DNA of 6,605 bases from Candidatus Jordarchaeia archaeon. Its GTDB lineage: Archaea; Asgardarchaeota; Jordiarchaeia; Jordiarchaeales; Freyrarchaeaceae. Positions 1 through 5,305 of the stretch are shown here, in pieces; position 1 is the first letter of the stretch, and the number at the start of each line of letters is the position of its first letter. The translations under genes and the position numbers were made by a program. Location: contig JAHAWR010000068.1 in the NCBI GenBank assembly GCA_018383835.1, forward strand, positions 1 through 6,605, read 5' to 3'. The notes beneath the pieces were generated by a model. The model worked only from the letters and a program-made list of their open reading frames with translations, ran no database searches and was not told the DNA's origin.

Positions 1-558
1 GAGGAGAGTTCTGGAGAAATACTCGAACAGAGAGAGGAATAGGGTAAGGGACTTTATTCATAAAGTAGCGAGAGTGATTGCTGAGGCGTTCAAAGGTTAC
101 GTTCACGGCTTCGAAGACCTCAACAAGGAAAAAATGTTCAAAAAGTCGAGAACTCACAACAGAAACGTCGCAAAAAGTGATTGGAAAACTATAATTGGTT
201 TGATGAGCTACAAGTCTAGAGTCCGGCTTCTAAGCCCGTACAACTCAACTAAAAAGTGCTCCAGTGGGATGGTTAATGCCCCGAAGGGAGCACTCTACGA
301 GTGTAGGAGCTGTGGGTTAAAAATAGATAGGCAGCTAAATGCATGCGTAAACTTATATCTTCAGGTGGAGGGTCTTTCTCCGTCTCCGAAGCTATTCGTT
401 GGGCTTGTGGGGGGTGGGGTGGGTTTGCCCTGACGGGGGGTGAGGCTGATGTGGGCTCCGATGAACCCGTGAGGAGCTTTAAGGCTCATGAACCCCAAGG
501 ACCAAGTATGGATCAACACTTACCCATACTTAGTCTGGAACCCGAAGCGGGCCTCAAG
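1..558 (+). mobile_element. 3' part of an IS605/IS607-type tnpB transposon, left end outside the window
   Basis: The segment consists of the C-terminal third of a TnpB gene, then about 120 bp that still reads like the TnpB tail in another frame, then a small hairpin (541-551) followed by TCAAG. No tnpA transposase is visible; it could lie upstream of the window, or the element could be a tnpB-only unit moved in trans. The right boundary is inferred, not proven: it is placed where the TnpB-like sequence meets the end of the minus-strand gene whose stop codon occupies 554-556. Damage to TnpB suggests the element is dying. The left end and target site cannot be seen. Confidence 0.7.
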
Positions 559-591
559 TCTCCTCCTGCAACCTCAATACGTCACCTATAA
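2..591 (+). pseudogene. tnpB: TnpB (RuvC-like RNA-guided nuclease) C-terminal remnant, frameshifted
   Basis: The open frame runs from the window edge (frame of position 2) to a stop at 431-433. In order it shows a basic helical segment with the family pattern RxxRxRDFIHKVA, then GFEDL (E of the second RuvC motif), then the W-x(8)-L-x-x-YK region, then a zinc ribbon and the third RuvC motif written IDRQLNACVNLYL. A normal zinc ribbon has two CxxC pairs; here the first pair reads KCSSGMV, with only one cysteine, while the second (CRSC) is intact. After KLF (about 395) the family-like tail GFALTGGEAD continues in the next frame (415-591), so a one-base loss in the G6 run at 409-414 best explains the early stop. 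The RuvC-I aspartate would lie upstream of the window. TnpB is an RNA-guided DNA nuclease that maintains IS605/IS607 elements; this copy is probably inactive. The last 38 bp read antisense into the neighbouring gene, so the native end is probably near 553. A sequencing error in the G-tract would explain the frameshift but not the missing cysteine. Confidence 0.8.
434..553 (+). ncRNA. Possible omega-RNA (reRNA) region at the transposon right end
   Basis: In TnpB transposons the guide RNA scaffold overlaps the 3' end of tnpB and runs to the right end, with the guide taken from the flanking DNA just outside. Here the stretch between the shifted TnpB tail and the element end has the right position, and it finishes with a small stem-loop (CCCG-AAG-CGGG, 541-551) next to CTCAAG. 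If this is the scaffold, the guide would be read from about 558 onward, inside the end of the neighbouring gene. This rests on position and one short hairpin only; I cannot fold the full region or confirm conservation. Confidence 0.25.
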
Positions 592-1423
592 GCTGTAGCA
601 TTTCCCTCACTCCGAGCAGTCCTCTCTCCCCCTTAATTTTCACTAACCCGCTCGACGAGAACATAAACTCGTCAGTCTCTACTTCAAGGAGAGGCCCAGC
701 GGACCAGAAGTTCAGCTCCTGCCGCGACCTAAGCTTCTCAGTTCCCTTAACAACGTTCTCCCCCTCCACGACTACCCTACTCAGCCCCGGAGCCCCCGTT
801 ATCTGCCCGTTAAGGAAAACCACCGCCCGCCTGACAACGCTCCGCTCGGCGAGCTCCCTGAGCAGAAAGGGGGGAAACGTTACGGGATCAAGCTCAGCCC
901 CCAAAGCACTTGGAAGTAGCCCCAAAACCCACTTAAGCCGCTCAGCCTCCTCAACGAGGAGCAAGCCGTCGCCCACTATGGATTTCAGGTGGCAAACCCT
1001 GCGGATTAACCTGGCCCCATCCCGCTCTCCAACCAGCTCCTCCCTCTCAAACCTGTAAAAGACATATAACATCCCGCCGGCGCTCAGAGCCCTAAAGTAG
1101 CCCACACCCGCCTCTCCCCCCGCCCTCCTACTCAGCTCCCTGTTAAGCCTTCGCTCCACTGTTCCAGCTCTAAGCGTGCCACCCGGACGCTGAAATCTGT
1201 AGGCGCGCCAAAAAGTAGACGGGAGGCTCCGCTCCAAGTCGAGAACAGCCAAGAGGTCCTCAAGCCTAACCGGCGTCAACCCAGCCTCCCAGATTCTCCT
1301 AAAAGCCTCCTCCCTATCCTTAACTCCCCTGACACTAATCCCCCAGCTAGACATCAGATGGAGGATGCTACCAAGCTCCAGCTCCTCCAACACCCGTCTA
1401 AGCGCCTTCCTGTCAGCCCTCAT
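554..1423 (-). CDS. Uncharacterised 289-residue protein, second gene of the YjbQ operon
   Basis: I do not recognise the family. The protein has no signal peptide or membrane segment, so it is probably cytosolic. Residues 1-75 look mainly helical and charged, with a short LxxLLAVLDLER stretch. Residues about 105-150 alternate strands and helices (YFRAL, MLYVFYRFE), and a hydrophobic, leucine-rich middle (about 150-195) follows. The C-terminal part has strand-like segments (VVFLNGQ, LLEVETDEFMF) and ends in an amphipathic helix. It starts at ATG 1423, six bases after a strong Shine-Dalgarno GAGGAGG (1436-1430), 26 bp after the stop of the YjbQ gene, so the two are almost certainly co-transcribed. 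Its stop codon TGA (556-554) lies exactly at the presumed right end of the TnpB element, so the original C-terminus may have been altered by insertion. Coding is supported by the long open frame, the good ribosome site and the G-rich coding strand shared with the YjbQ gene. Confidence 0.8.
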   Translation of the reverse strand: MRADRKALRRVLEELELGSILHLMSSWGISVRGVKDREEAFRRIWEAGLTPVRLEDLLAVLDLERSLPSTFWRAYRFQRPGGTLRAGTVERRLNRELSRRAGGEAGVGYFRALSAGGMLYVFYRFEREELVGERDGARLIRRVCHLKSIVGDGLLLVEEAERLKWVLGLLPSALGAELDPVTFPPFLLRELAERSVVRRAVVFLNGQITGAPGLSRVVVEGENVVKGTEKLRSRQELNFWSAGPLLEVETDEFMFSSSGLVKIKGERGLLGVREMLQLIGDVLRLQEET

Positions 1424-1429
1424 AATCAG

Positions 1430-1436
1430 CCTCCTC
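1430..1436 (-). promoter_or_regulatory. Shine-Dalgarno site GAGGAGG of the unknown operon gene
   Basis: On the minus strand GAGGAGG is followed by six bases and then ATG 1423. It is close to full complementarity with the archaeal 16S rRNA tail and fixes the start of the downstream gene. Confidence 0.75.
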
Positions 1437-1449
1437 GGGCGGCAAGGCG

Positions 1450-1869
1450 CTACTCGCCGATTATCTGGAGTATTAGCTCCCTCTCCCTAGGCCTAACATC
1501 CAGCTCAATGAAAACTATTTGCTGCCACGTTCCGAGCTGAAGCCTTCCGTCCTCAAAGGGAACGGTTAGGCTAGGGCCAATTAGGGCAGCCCTACAATGA
1601 CTGTGCCCGTTCCAGTCATGCCACCTCAAGTGGTGCTCGTAATCTTCTCCCCTCGGCGCTACCCTATCAAGCATCCTCGGGAAATCCTTAAGGAGCCCGG
1701 GCTCGTACTCGATGGTCGTAACAGCACCTGTGGAGCCGGGAACAAACACGGTCACGATCCCCCTCCTCAACCCCGACTCCTCCACAACCCCTTGAACTAG
1801 GCGCGTCACGTCCACCATGTCGACCTCCCCCTTGGTAGAGAACCTGACACGCCTCGAAACCACAGCCAA
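1450..1869 (-). CDS. YjbQ/UPF0047 family protein (secondary thiamine-phosphate synthase-like)
   Basis: The whole family pattern is present: STKGEVDMVDVT near the N-terminus, VFVPGSTGAVTTIEYEPG, then a DWNGHSH motif, then GPSLTVPFEDGRLQLGTWQQI, and a C-terminal R-x-R-x-x-x-L strand ending in IIGE. Members form small trimeric beta-rich cytosolic proteins; the bacterial homologue has weak thiamine phosphate synthase activity in vivo, but the physiological role is unsettled. The GSTGA form in place of HTTA is, from memory, common in archaeal members. The frame is open back to GTG 1896, but I prefer TTG 1869: GGAGG lies eight bases before it, and the resulting 139 residues match the usual length. 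GTG 1863 is an alternative. It is the first gene of an operon with the unknown 289-residue protein. A TATA-like box (1942-1934) precedes it with a leader of roughly 40 bases. Confidence 0.92.
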   Translation of the reverse strand: MAVVSRRVRFSTKGEVDMVDVTRLVQGVVEESGLRRGIVTVFVPGSTGAVTTIEYEPGLLKDFPRMLDRVAPRGEDYEHHLRWHDWNGHSHCRAALIGPSLTVPFEDGRLQLGTWQQIVFIELDVRPRERELILQIIGE

Positions 1870-1933
1870 GCAACCACCCTCCAGCAACAACACCACAACA
1901 CTAAATAACCGGCAAAACAGAAAAAGTTTCTCC

Positions 1934-1942
1934 TATATAATT
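1934..1942 (-). promoter_or_regulatory. TATA-like promoter element of the YjbQ operon
   Basis: On the minus strand AATTATATA sits in an AT-rich divergent region. A start site about 25 bp downstream would fall near 1910, giving a short leader that contains the GGAGG site used by the TTG start at 1869. The placement is inferred from the archaeal consensus only. Confidence 0.5.
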
Positions 1943-1949
1943 GCAGATG

Positions 1950-1977
1950 GGCTGAAGCGCCAGCGCATGGCTGAAGC
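1950..1977. repeat. Pair of 9-bp direct repeats upstream of the YjbQ promoter
   Basis: GGCTGAAGC occurs at 1950-1958 and again at 1969-1977 on the plus strand (GCTTCAGCC on the minus strand), 19 bp apart, just upstream of the TATA-like box for the minus-strand operon. Two same-facing copies about two helical turns apart are compatible with a regulator binding site. There is no direct proof of function, and a chance repeat is possible. Confidence 0.35.
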
Positions 1978-2102
1978 ATATTTTTTAACGGTCTCCAACA
2001 TTTCTCATAATTTTTCATCAACAACTGGAAAATCATAAAAAAATAAAGAATTATGATATTAAAGAAATAACTTGTTTATGTCCTGCTTAACGAAAATGCG
2101 AA

Positions 2103-2113
2103 AAATTTTTAAA
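2103..2113 (+). promoter_or_regulatory. TATA-like promoter of the small helical protein gene
   Basis: A run AAATTTTTAAA, preceded by GCGAAA that could act as a BRE, lies in the AT-rich region. Counting about 25 bp downstream puts the start site near 2133-2138, just before ATG 2142, so the message would be nearly leaderless if that start is used. Confidence 0.45.
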
Positions 2114-2141
2114 ATATTCTCCATTTAGTGAAGTATTGATA

Positions 2142-2558
2142 ATGACATGGTGGCATTTTATGGAGTCAGCATCACCTCATGAAATTGTAGCAATGAAAAT
2201 CGTCGATGTTATTGAATTTCTCAAGTCGAAGCAGGGTTACCTCTACTTTGAAGGCCTCGTCGAGGCGGTGCTACGTGAGTTCAACTCTGAGAGCGTCGGC
2301 GGGATTGTGAAGGAATTTCTCGAAAATCCCAGGGAGTCGTATAAGCGGCTAGTTAAGGCGCTCGGGGGGCTTGAGTGCACAGCTAAAGCGCTGCTAATCT
2401 GCATTCTGGGGGAGCTGGTTAAGAGATACGCGCCCAAGGCTGACGTAGTGAAGATCATTAAAGCCATAGAAAGCGGAAATAACAAGTTTATCAGAGATTG
2501 CACTAACTCATTCGTCAAAAAACTGGCAGCTGAAGCTAAACAGCAATCTCCCGTCTAA
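2142..2558 (+). CDS. Small helical protein of unknown function
   Basis: About 138 residues from ATG 2142, with no family I recognise. The body is a series of amphipathic helices (VVDVIEFL-type, FEGLVEAVLREF, VGGIVKEFL, YKRLVKALGGL, AKALLICILGELVKRY, DVVKIIKAIES), with a basic C-terminal tail. Two cysteines (C85 and C92, in ECTAKALLIC) sit seven residues apart in one helix, and a third (RDC) lies near the end. No signal peptide or convincing membrane span is seen, so it is probably cytosolic. The start is uncertain: ATG 2142 suits a nearly leaderless transcript from the TATA-like box at 2103-2113; ATG 2160 has a weak GGTGG seven bases upstream; ATG 2193 is also in frame. It is a single-gene unit: divergent from the YjbQ operon and followed by a hairpin directly after its stop. 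The first 30 codons are much more AT-rich than the rest. Confidence 0.7.
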   Translation: MTWWHFMESASPHEIVAMKIVDVIEFLKSKQGYLYFEGLVEAVLREFNSESVGGIVKEFLENPRESYKRLVKALGGLECTAKALLICILGELVKRYAPKADVVKIIKAIESGNNKFIRDCTNSFVKKLAAEAKQQSPV

Positions 2559-2585
2559 GTGCCCCACAACGCTTTTTCGGGGCAC
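2559..2585 (+). terminator. Perfect 7-bp hairpin directly after the stop of the helical protein gene
   Basis: GTGCCCC (2559-2565) pairs perfectly with GGGGCAC (2579-2585) across a 13-base loop that contains a T5 run. It begins on the base after the TAA stop. It could mark or protect the 3' end of the message. Classic archaeal termination relies on T-tracts rather than hairpins, and here the T-run is in the loop rather than after the stem, so the terminator role is tentative. Confidence 0.4.
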
Positions 2586-2696
2586 CCCCGCTGCCGGACT
2601 CATCCCTTTACCATATGGGATTTCCTCTCCTGGATGAAGGGGTATGCTGGTTTTTGGCTCATGCTGGTGTTTAGTTTCACTCACAAGCCCATTGAA

Positions 2697-2710
2697 CTTT
2701 TTCCTTTTAA
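2697..2710 (+). terminator. T-tract, possible transcription terminator
   Basis: The pyrimidine run ACTTTTTCCTTTTAA lies about 140 bp after the helical protein gene and before the MFS promoter. Archaeal RNA polymerases terminate at such T-rich tracts. The same 13-base core follows the membrane protein gene near 6496, which supports a shared role as a terminator. Confidence 0.4.
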
Positions 2711-2826
2711 CCCCTTCTTGCTAGCGGTGTGTTGGCCCCCCCTTGCGACCGATGTGTTTATTGGCTGGTTTCTGGAGGTGTGTTTCGGTGTGGATACCTA
2801 AAGGCGTGGAGGGAAATGTTTTCTGT

Positions 2827-2841
2827 GGAAAAGCTTAAGTG
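2827..2841 (+). promoter_or_regulatory. BRE/TATA-like promoter of the MFS transporter
   Basis: GGAAAAG followed by CTTAAGTG matches an archaeal BRE plus TATA box arrangement. A start site about 25 bp downstream would fall near 2860, leaving a short leader before TTG 2887. Confidence 0.45.
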
Positions 2842-2886
2842 GGCGCTGTAGTTTCCTGCTTCGAGTAGTGGCGGAGTAGTGGTGGC

Positions 2887-4056
2887 TTGCGTTGGAGCGT
2901 TTCGGATGATGCTTTCGTCAGCGAGGGAGGTAGCTTGGCGGGCTCTGCTGTGAAGGGGGGTGCCATTTTCTTCTTCTCCGACTGTGCCGTTTCGGCCTCG
3001 CTTGTGGTTACTCCACTTTTCGCTAGGTCTCTTGGGGCTTCGAACCTCGAGATAGGGCTGATAGGGGCAGTCTACGGCCTGTCGCTGCTCGTCTCGTCGT
3101 ATCTTTCAGGTTGGGCTTCGGATGTTTTCGGGAGAGAGAGGCTGCTTAGGGCAAGCTTGGCTGTGGCGGCCCTTACGTTTCCGCTGCAAGCGTTCTCCTC
3201 CACCCCGCTCCACTTCCTCCTAGTTAGGGGTGTGGCTGGCTTTTGCTCCGGAGTGTACCCCACGATCTTGGCGGCGCAGGGATACGAGGAGAGTGGGCGC
3301 CTCGGCCGCATCATCTCCTTCGGCGCCCTCGGGTGGGGGATTGGCAGCCTATTCATATCTTTTACATACCTTTACAGGGATGTCTTCATAGCCTCCGGTG
3401 CCCTCTTCCTGGCGGGATTCCTCGTCTCCCTAAAAATGGAGATTAGGGATACTAGGCTGAGCGTCCCGCTATTTCCAAGAGACGTGATAAAGCGGGGCTT
3501 GCCCGTCTACGTCTCTTTTCTGCTGAGGCACACTGGGGCGAACGCCGTCTGGGCGATCTTCCCCCTATTCCTGGAGGAGATCGGAGCCGGCAGCTTCTGG
3601 ATTGGGGTGATATACGCCACAAACACGTTTGCCCAGTTCTTCATAATGCCACTCATAGACAGGTTCAAGAGCAGCCGCCTCGTCGCCTGGGGCCTGATCT
3701 TCTCCCTGCTGACCTTCACCGTCTACCTCGCCTCAGGAAGCTACGTCCACGTCCTCCCAGCCCAGCTGCTACTCGCACTCTCATGGTCCCTCCTCTACAT
3801 AGGATCCTTAACGTACGTCGCCGAGAGGGGGAGCGAGAGGGGGACGGCGGTAGGAGTCCTAGAGATGGTTAGAGGCGTGGCGACCACCATCGGGCCATTC
3901 TTCGGTGGGGCGGTAAGCCAAGTCTACGGCTACAGGTCGACGATAATGTTCGCCGTTGCAGGGTGCGTAGCGGCCCTCGCACTATTCCTCACATTCACCA
4001 TCCGAGAAAGGGGGAGCATGCATTCTCCACCAATTAACCTTCAAGCAGCCTCCTGA
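2887..4056 (+). CDS. Major facilitator superfamily (MFS) transporter, 12 membrane helices
   Basis: A 389-residue integral membrane protein with twelve hydrophobic spans in two six-helix halves, the normal size for the superfamily. The loop between helices 2 and 3 carries the signature motif A (G75-x-x-S-D79-x-x-G82-R83-x-R), and helix 4 begins with R114 in RGVAGFCSG, as in proton-coupled carriers. The matching loop in the second half is IDRFKSSRL (about 257-265). The substrate cannot be told; drug or metabolite exchange driven by an ion gradient is usual. The start is uncertain: a stop at 2866-2868 limits it to TTG 2887 or later; TTG 2935 follows GGAGGT by only three bases, and GTG 2950 is another choice. 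Synonymous codon choice drifts along the gene, with G/T-ending codons early and C/A-ending ones in the second half. The 3' end overlaps the convergent uracil-DNA glycosylase gene by 23 bp. Confidence 0.9.
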   Translation: MRWSVSDDAFVSEGGSLAGSAVKGGAIFFFSDCAVSASLVVTPLFARSLGASNLEIGLIGAVYGLSLLVSSYLSGWASDVFGRERLLRASLAVAALTFPLQAFSSTPLHFLLVRGVAGFCSGVYPTILAAQGYEESGRLGRIISFGALGWGIGSLFISFTYLYRDVFIASGALFLAGFLVSLKMEIRDTRLSVPLFPRDVIKRGLPVYVSFLLRHTGANAVWAIFPLFLEEIGAGSFWIGVIYATNTFAQFFIMPLIDRFKSSRLVAWGLIFSLLTFTVYLASGSYVHVLPAQLLLALSWSLLYIGSLTYVAERGSERGTAVGVLEMVRGVATTIGPFFGGAVSQVYGYRSTIMFAVAGCVAALALFLTFTIRERGSMHSPPINLQAAS

Positions 4057-4648
4057 ACGTCGCCATGTCCTCCTCGAGTAGCATCAAGTTTCCCGGGTTA
4101 TAGAGTGCTGATGCCGGGTGCAGCGTCGGGAGAAATGTTCTCCCCTCCCTCACCAGAGGCTTACCCCTAACGGACGTGACGGAGCACCCCTCACCCAGCA
4201 TGGCTCTGATGGCGACCCTTCCAAGAAGCACCACCAGCCTAGGTTTAACCGCCTCAAGCTGTCCCAGAAGGTACTCCCTGCAAGCCTCAACCTCGCTCCT
4301 CCTCGGAGGCCTGTTACCGGGGGGCCTACACTTGACGACATTTGTTATGTAAACCATCCTCCTGTCAACCCCAACTCTTGAAAGTAGCTCGTCGAGTAGC
4401 TTTCCCGCCCGGCCGACAAATGGCCTCCCCTGCGCGTCCTCCTCCCTCCCGGGAGCCTCGCCAACCATCATTACTCGCAGTCCAACTCTGCCTTCTCCGA
4501 AGACAACCCTCCTCCGGGTGGCGGACAATGGACACTTAGTGCACCCTTCAGCCTTGGCTCTGAGCTCATCCAGCATCCTGAGGGCGCGCGCCTCATCCTC
4601 CACGGTCGCCCCTCCATAACCGGCTGGTGCCCCAACCGAGAAAGCCAT
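4034..4648 (-). CDS. Family 4 uracil-DNA glycosylase, [4Fe-4S] type
   Basis: This 204-residue protein removes uracil from DNA after cytosine deamination, the first step of base excision repair, and matters greatly at high temperature. Motif 1 is GEAPGREED (63-71), followed by QGRPFVGRAGKLLDELL, with YITNVVKCRPPGNR in the middle and LHPAS (176-180) as the C-terminal active-site motif. Four cysteines fit the iron-sulfur cluster of the family: C36 and C39 (CTKC), C107 and C123. The size is typical for the family. ATG 4648 gives a 15-20 residue N-terminal extension before the conserved part; GTG at codon 16 is a possible shorter start. A TATA-like box (4684-4676) is placed for a nearly leaderless message from ATG 4648. 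The gene is divergent from the surface protein gene and convergent with the MFS gene. I leave the gene symbol empty because naming differs between genomes. Confidence 0.95.
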   Translation of the reverse strand: MAFSVGAPAGYGGATVEDEARALRMLDELRAKAEGCTKCPLSATRRRVVFGEGRVGLRVMMVGEAPGREEDAQGRPFVGRAGKLLDELLSRVGVDRRMVYITNVVKCRPPGNRPPRRSEVEACREYLLGQLEAVKPRLVVLLGRVAIRAMLGEGCSVTSVRGKPLVREGRTFLPTLHPASALYNPGNLMLLEEDMATFRRLLEG

Positions 4649-4675
4649 TACCAGCCGTGAAGACCACTATCAAAA

Positions 4676-4697
4676 CATTTATTTCCAAGAATTTATC
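4676..4697. promoter_or_regulatory. Divergent promoter between the glycosylase and the surface protein gene
   Basis: The 57-bp gap holds CATTTATTT (4676-4684), which reads AAATAAATG on the other strand, and a second box AATTTATC (4690-4697). From the first box, about 25 bp in each direction reaches the region of ATG 4648 on the minus strand and GTG 4706 on the plus strand, so both genes could be transcribed leaderless from a shared or paired TATA region. This is inferred from spacing only. Confidence 0.45.
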
Positions 4698-4705
4698 TCT
4701 TAGTA

Positions 4706-5305
4706 GTGTTTTTCGACGAAAATGGGCTGAAGAGTGAGAGATTGGCTTGGCTCATGCGGTTGCTGAAGTTCGCCAGCTTCCTAGCTGTGTCATCGGTGTT
4801 CGTCTACACTATGCTCGGAGTCTTCTTCCTTCTGCCGCCGAGCATCCAAGTGGTTCCCTCCCCGTTCGAGCCTCAAACCGTAGACACAAGCGGGGGCGCA
4901 CTAAACGTCACCTTCCCAGTAATAGTAATTAACTCGGGATTCTCCCCCATAGAAAACGTCCTAATACACTTCAAGATGGTGAACGACGCCGGGGAACCGA
5001 TGGCCGAAGTCTCACGAATAACAACGATGATCCCCGCCAAGTCAGCCATCCCTCTAAAAGTCTCATTTTACACCAACTTCTCACAGCTGGTAACCGAAGC
5101 CGTAACAAAATTCATGAGTGGAAGCGTCTACTTCCAGTATGAGGCAATCGTATGTTTCAGCTACCTCCACTCAAGAGTCGGCTTCGCAGGCACGATCAAA
5201 ATCCCACTAGAAATAGGCTCCCCAATGTACAACTTCACCATAACAGAATTCAAAACATTTGACACCAATAAAATTAATGTAACCTTCTCTTCCGCAGACC
5301 TATAA
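4706..5305 (+). CDS. Membrane-anchored surface protein, first (truncated) copy
   Basis: A 199-residue product: a short N-terminal cytosolic part, one membrane anchor (about residues 20-44), then an outward-facing beta-rich domain. The domain (FPVIVINSGFSPIENVLIHF, then IPAKSAIPLKVSF) resembles LEA2/WHy or other Ig-like beta-sandwich domains of archaeal surface proteins; this is a judgement from pattern, not a match. Several N-x-S/T sequons fit N-glycosylation outside the cell. It starts at GTG 4706 with no ribosome site, in keeping with a leaderless message; ATG 4754 is an alternative. The coding sequence is cut by a TAA at 5303-5305, created where a 444-bp segment is repeated. Before the duplication the gene would have joined 4706-4847 directly to 5304-5986, making 274 residues. 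The truncated form ends in SSADL in place of the SFTNK that continues the fold in the second copy, so it lacks the second domain. Confidence 0.75.
   Translation: MFFDENGLKSERLAWLMRLLKFASFLAVSSVFVYTMLGVFFLLPPSIQVVPSPFEPQTVDTSGGALNVTFPVIVINSGFSPIENVLIHFKMVNDAGEPMAEVSRITTMIPAKSAIPLKVSFYTNFSQLVTEAVTKFMSGSVYFQYEAIVCFSYLHSRVGFAGTIKIPLEIGSPMYNFTITEFKTFDTNKINVTFSSADL
4848..5291 (+). repeat. Tandem duplication, copy 1 (444 bp)
   Basis: This segment is repeated at 5304-5747 with an offset of exactly 456 bp; reading both copies side by side I found no difference at the DNA level, including third codon positions. Identity ends sharply on both sides: C4847 against T5303 on the left and C5292 against T5748 on the right. 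The copy covers the beta-rich domain after the membrane anchor. Confidence 0.95.
5292..5303 (+). other. 12-bp junction between the two duplicate copies
   Basis: CCGCAGACCTAT separates the copies and is not found elsewhere in the window that I can see. Its last T turns the codon CAA (Q, present at 4847-4849) into TAA, the stop at 5303-5305. Because 444 plus 12 is a multiple of three, both copies are in the same frame. Confidence 0.9.

Larger units (their letters stand above)
2586..2886. other. Intergenic region before the MFS gene, no convincing gene
   Basis: This G/T-rich stretch has no supported gene. It contains a short T-tract motif ACTTTTTCCTTTT (2697-2709) that recurs in the terminator-like region at 6496-6508, an 8-bp direct repeat ATGCTGGT (2644-2651 and 2661-2668), and the probable MFS promoter near 2827-2841. 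A frame open from 2559 to 2801 exists but starts inside the hairpin and lacks protein-like composition or a ribosome site. No tRNA or box C/D RNA pattern was seen. Confidence 0.6.

Noticed and set aside
1358..1800. Plus-strand open frames opposite the YjbQ operon
   Set aside because: They lie antisense to a clear YjbQ gene and its partner, have low-complexity P/S-rich translations, and lack ribosome sites.
2032..2057. Inverted repeat ATCATAA / TTATGAT in the AT-rich intergenic region
   Set aside because: Seven A/T-rich pairs with a 12-base loop are expected by chance in such AT-rich DNA, and the position does not match either promoter box.
2559..2801. An 80-codon open frame starting with GTG right after the helical protein gene
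   Set aside because: It starts inside a hairpin, has no ribosome site, has a composition rich in W, F and P from the T/G/C-rich DNA, and overlaps a likely terminator tract. It is treated as non-coding.
5285..5296. Intron-like 3' splice pattern (pyrimidine run then CAG) at the duplication junction
   Set aside because: Archaeal mRNAs lack spliceosomal introns, and no bulge-helix-bulge structure is evident. The pattern comes from a CT-rich coding sequence next to the junction.
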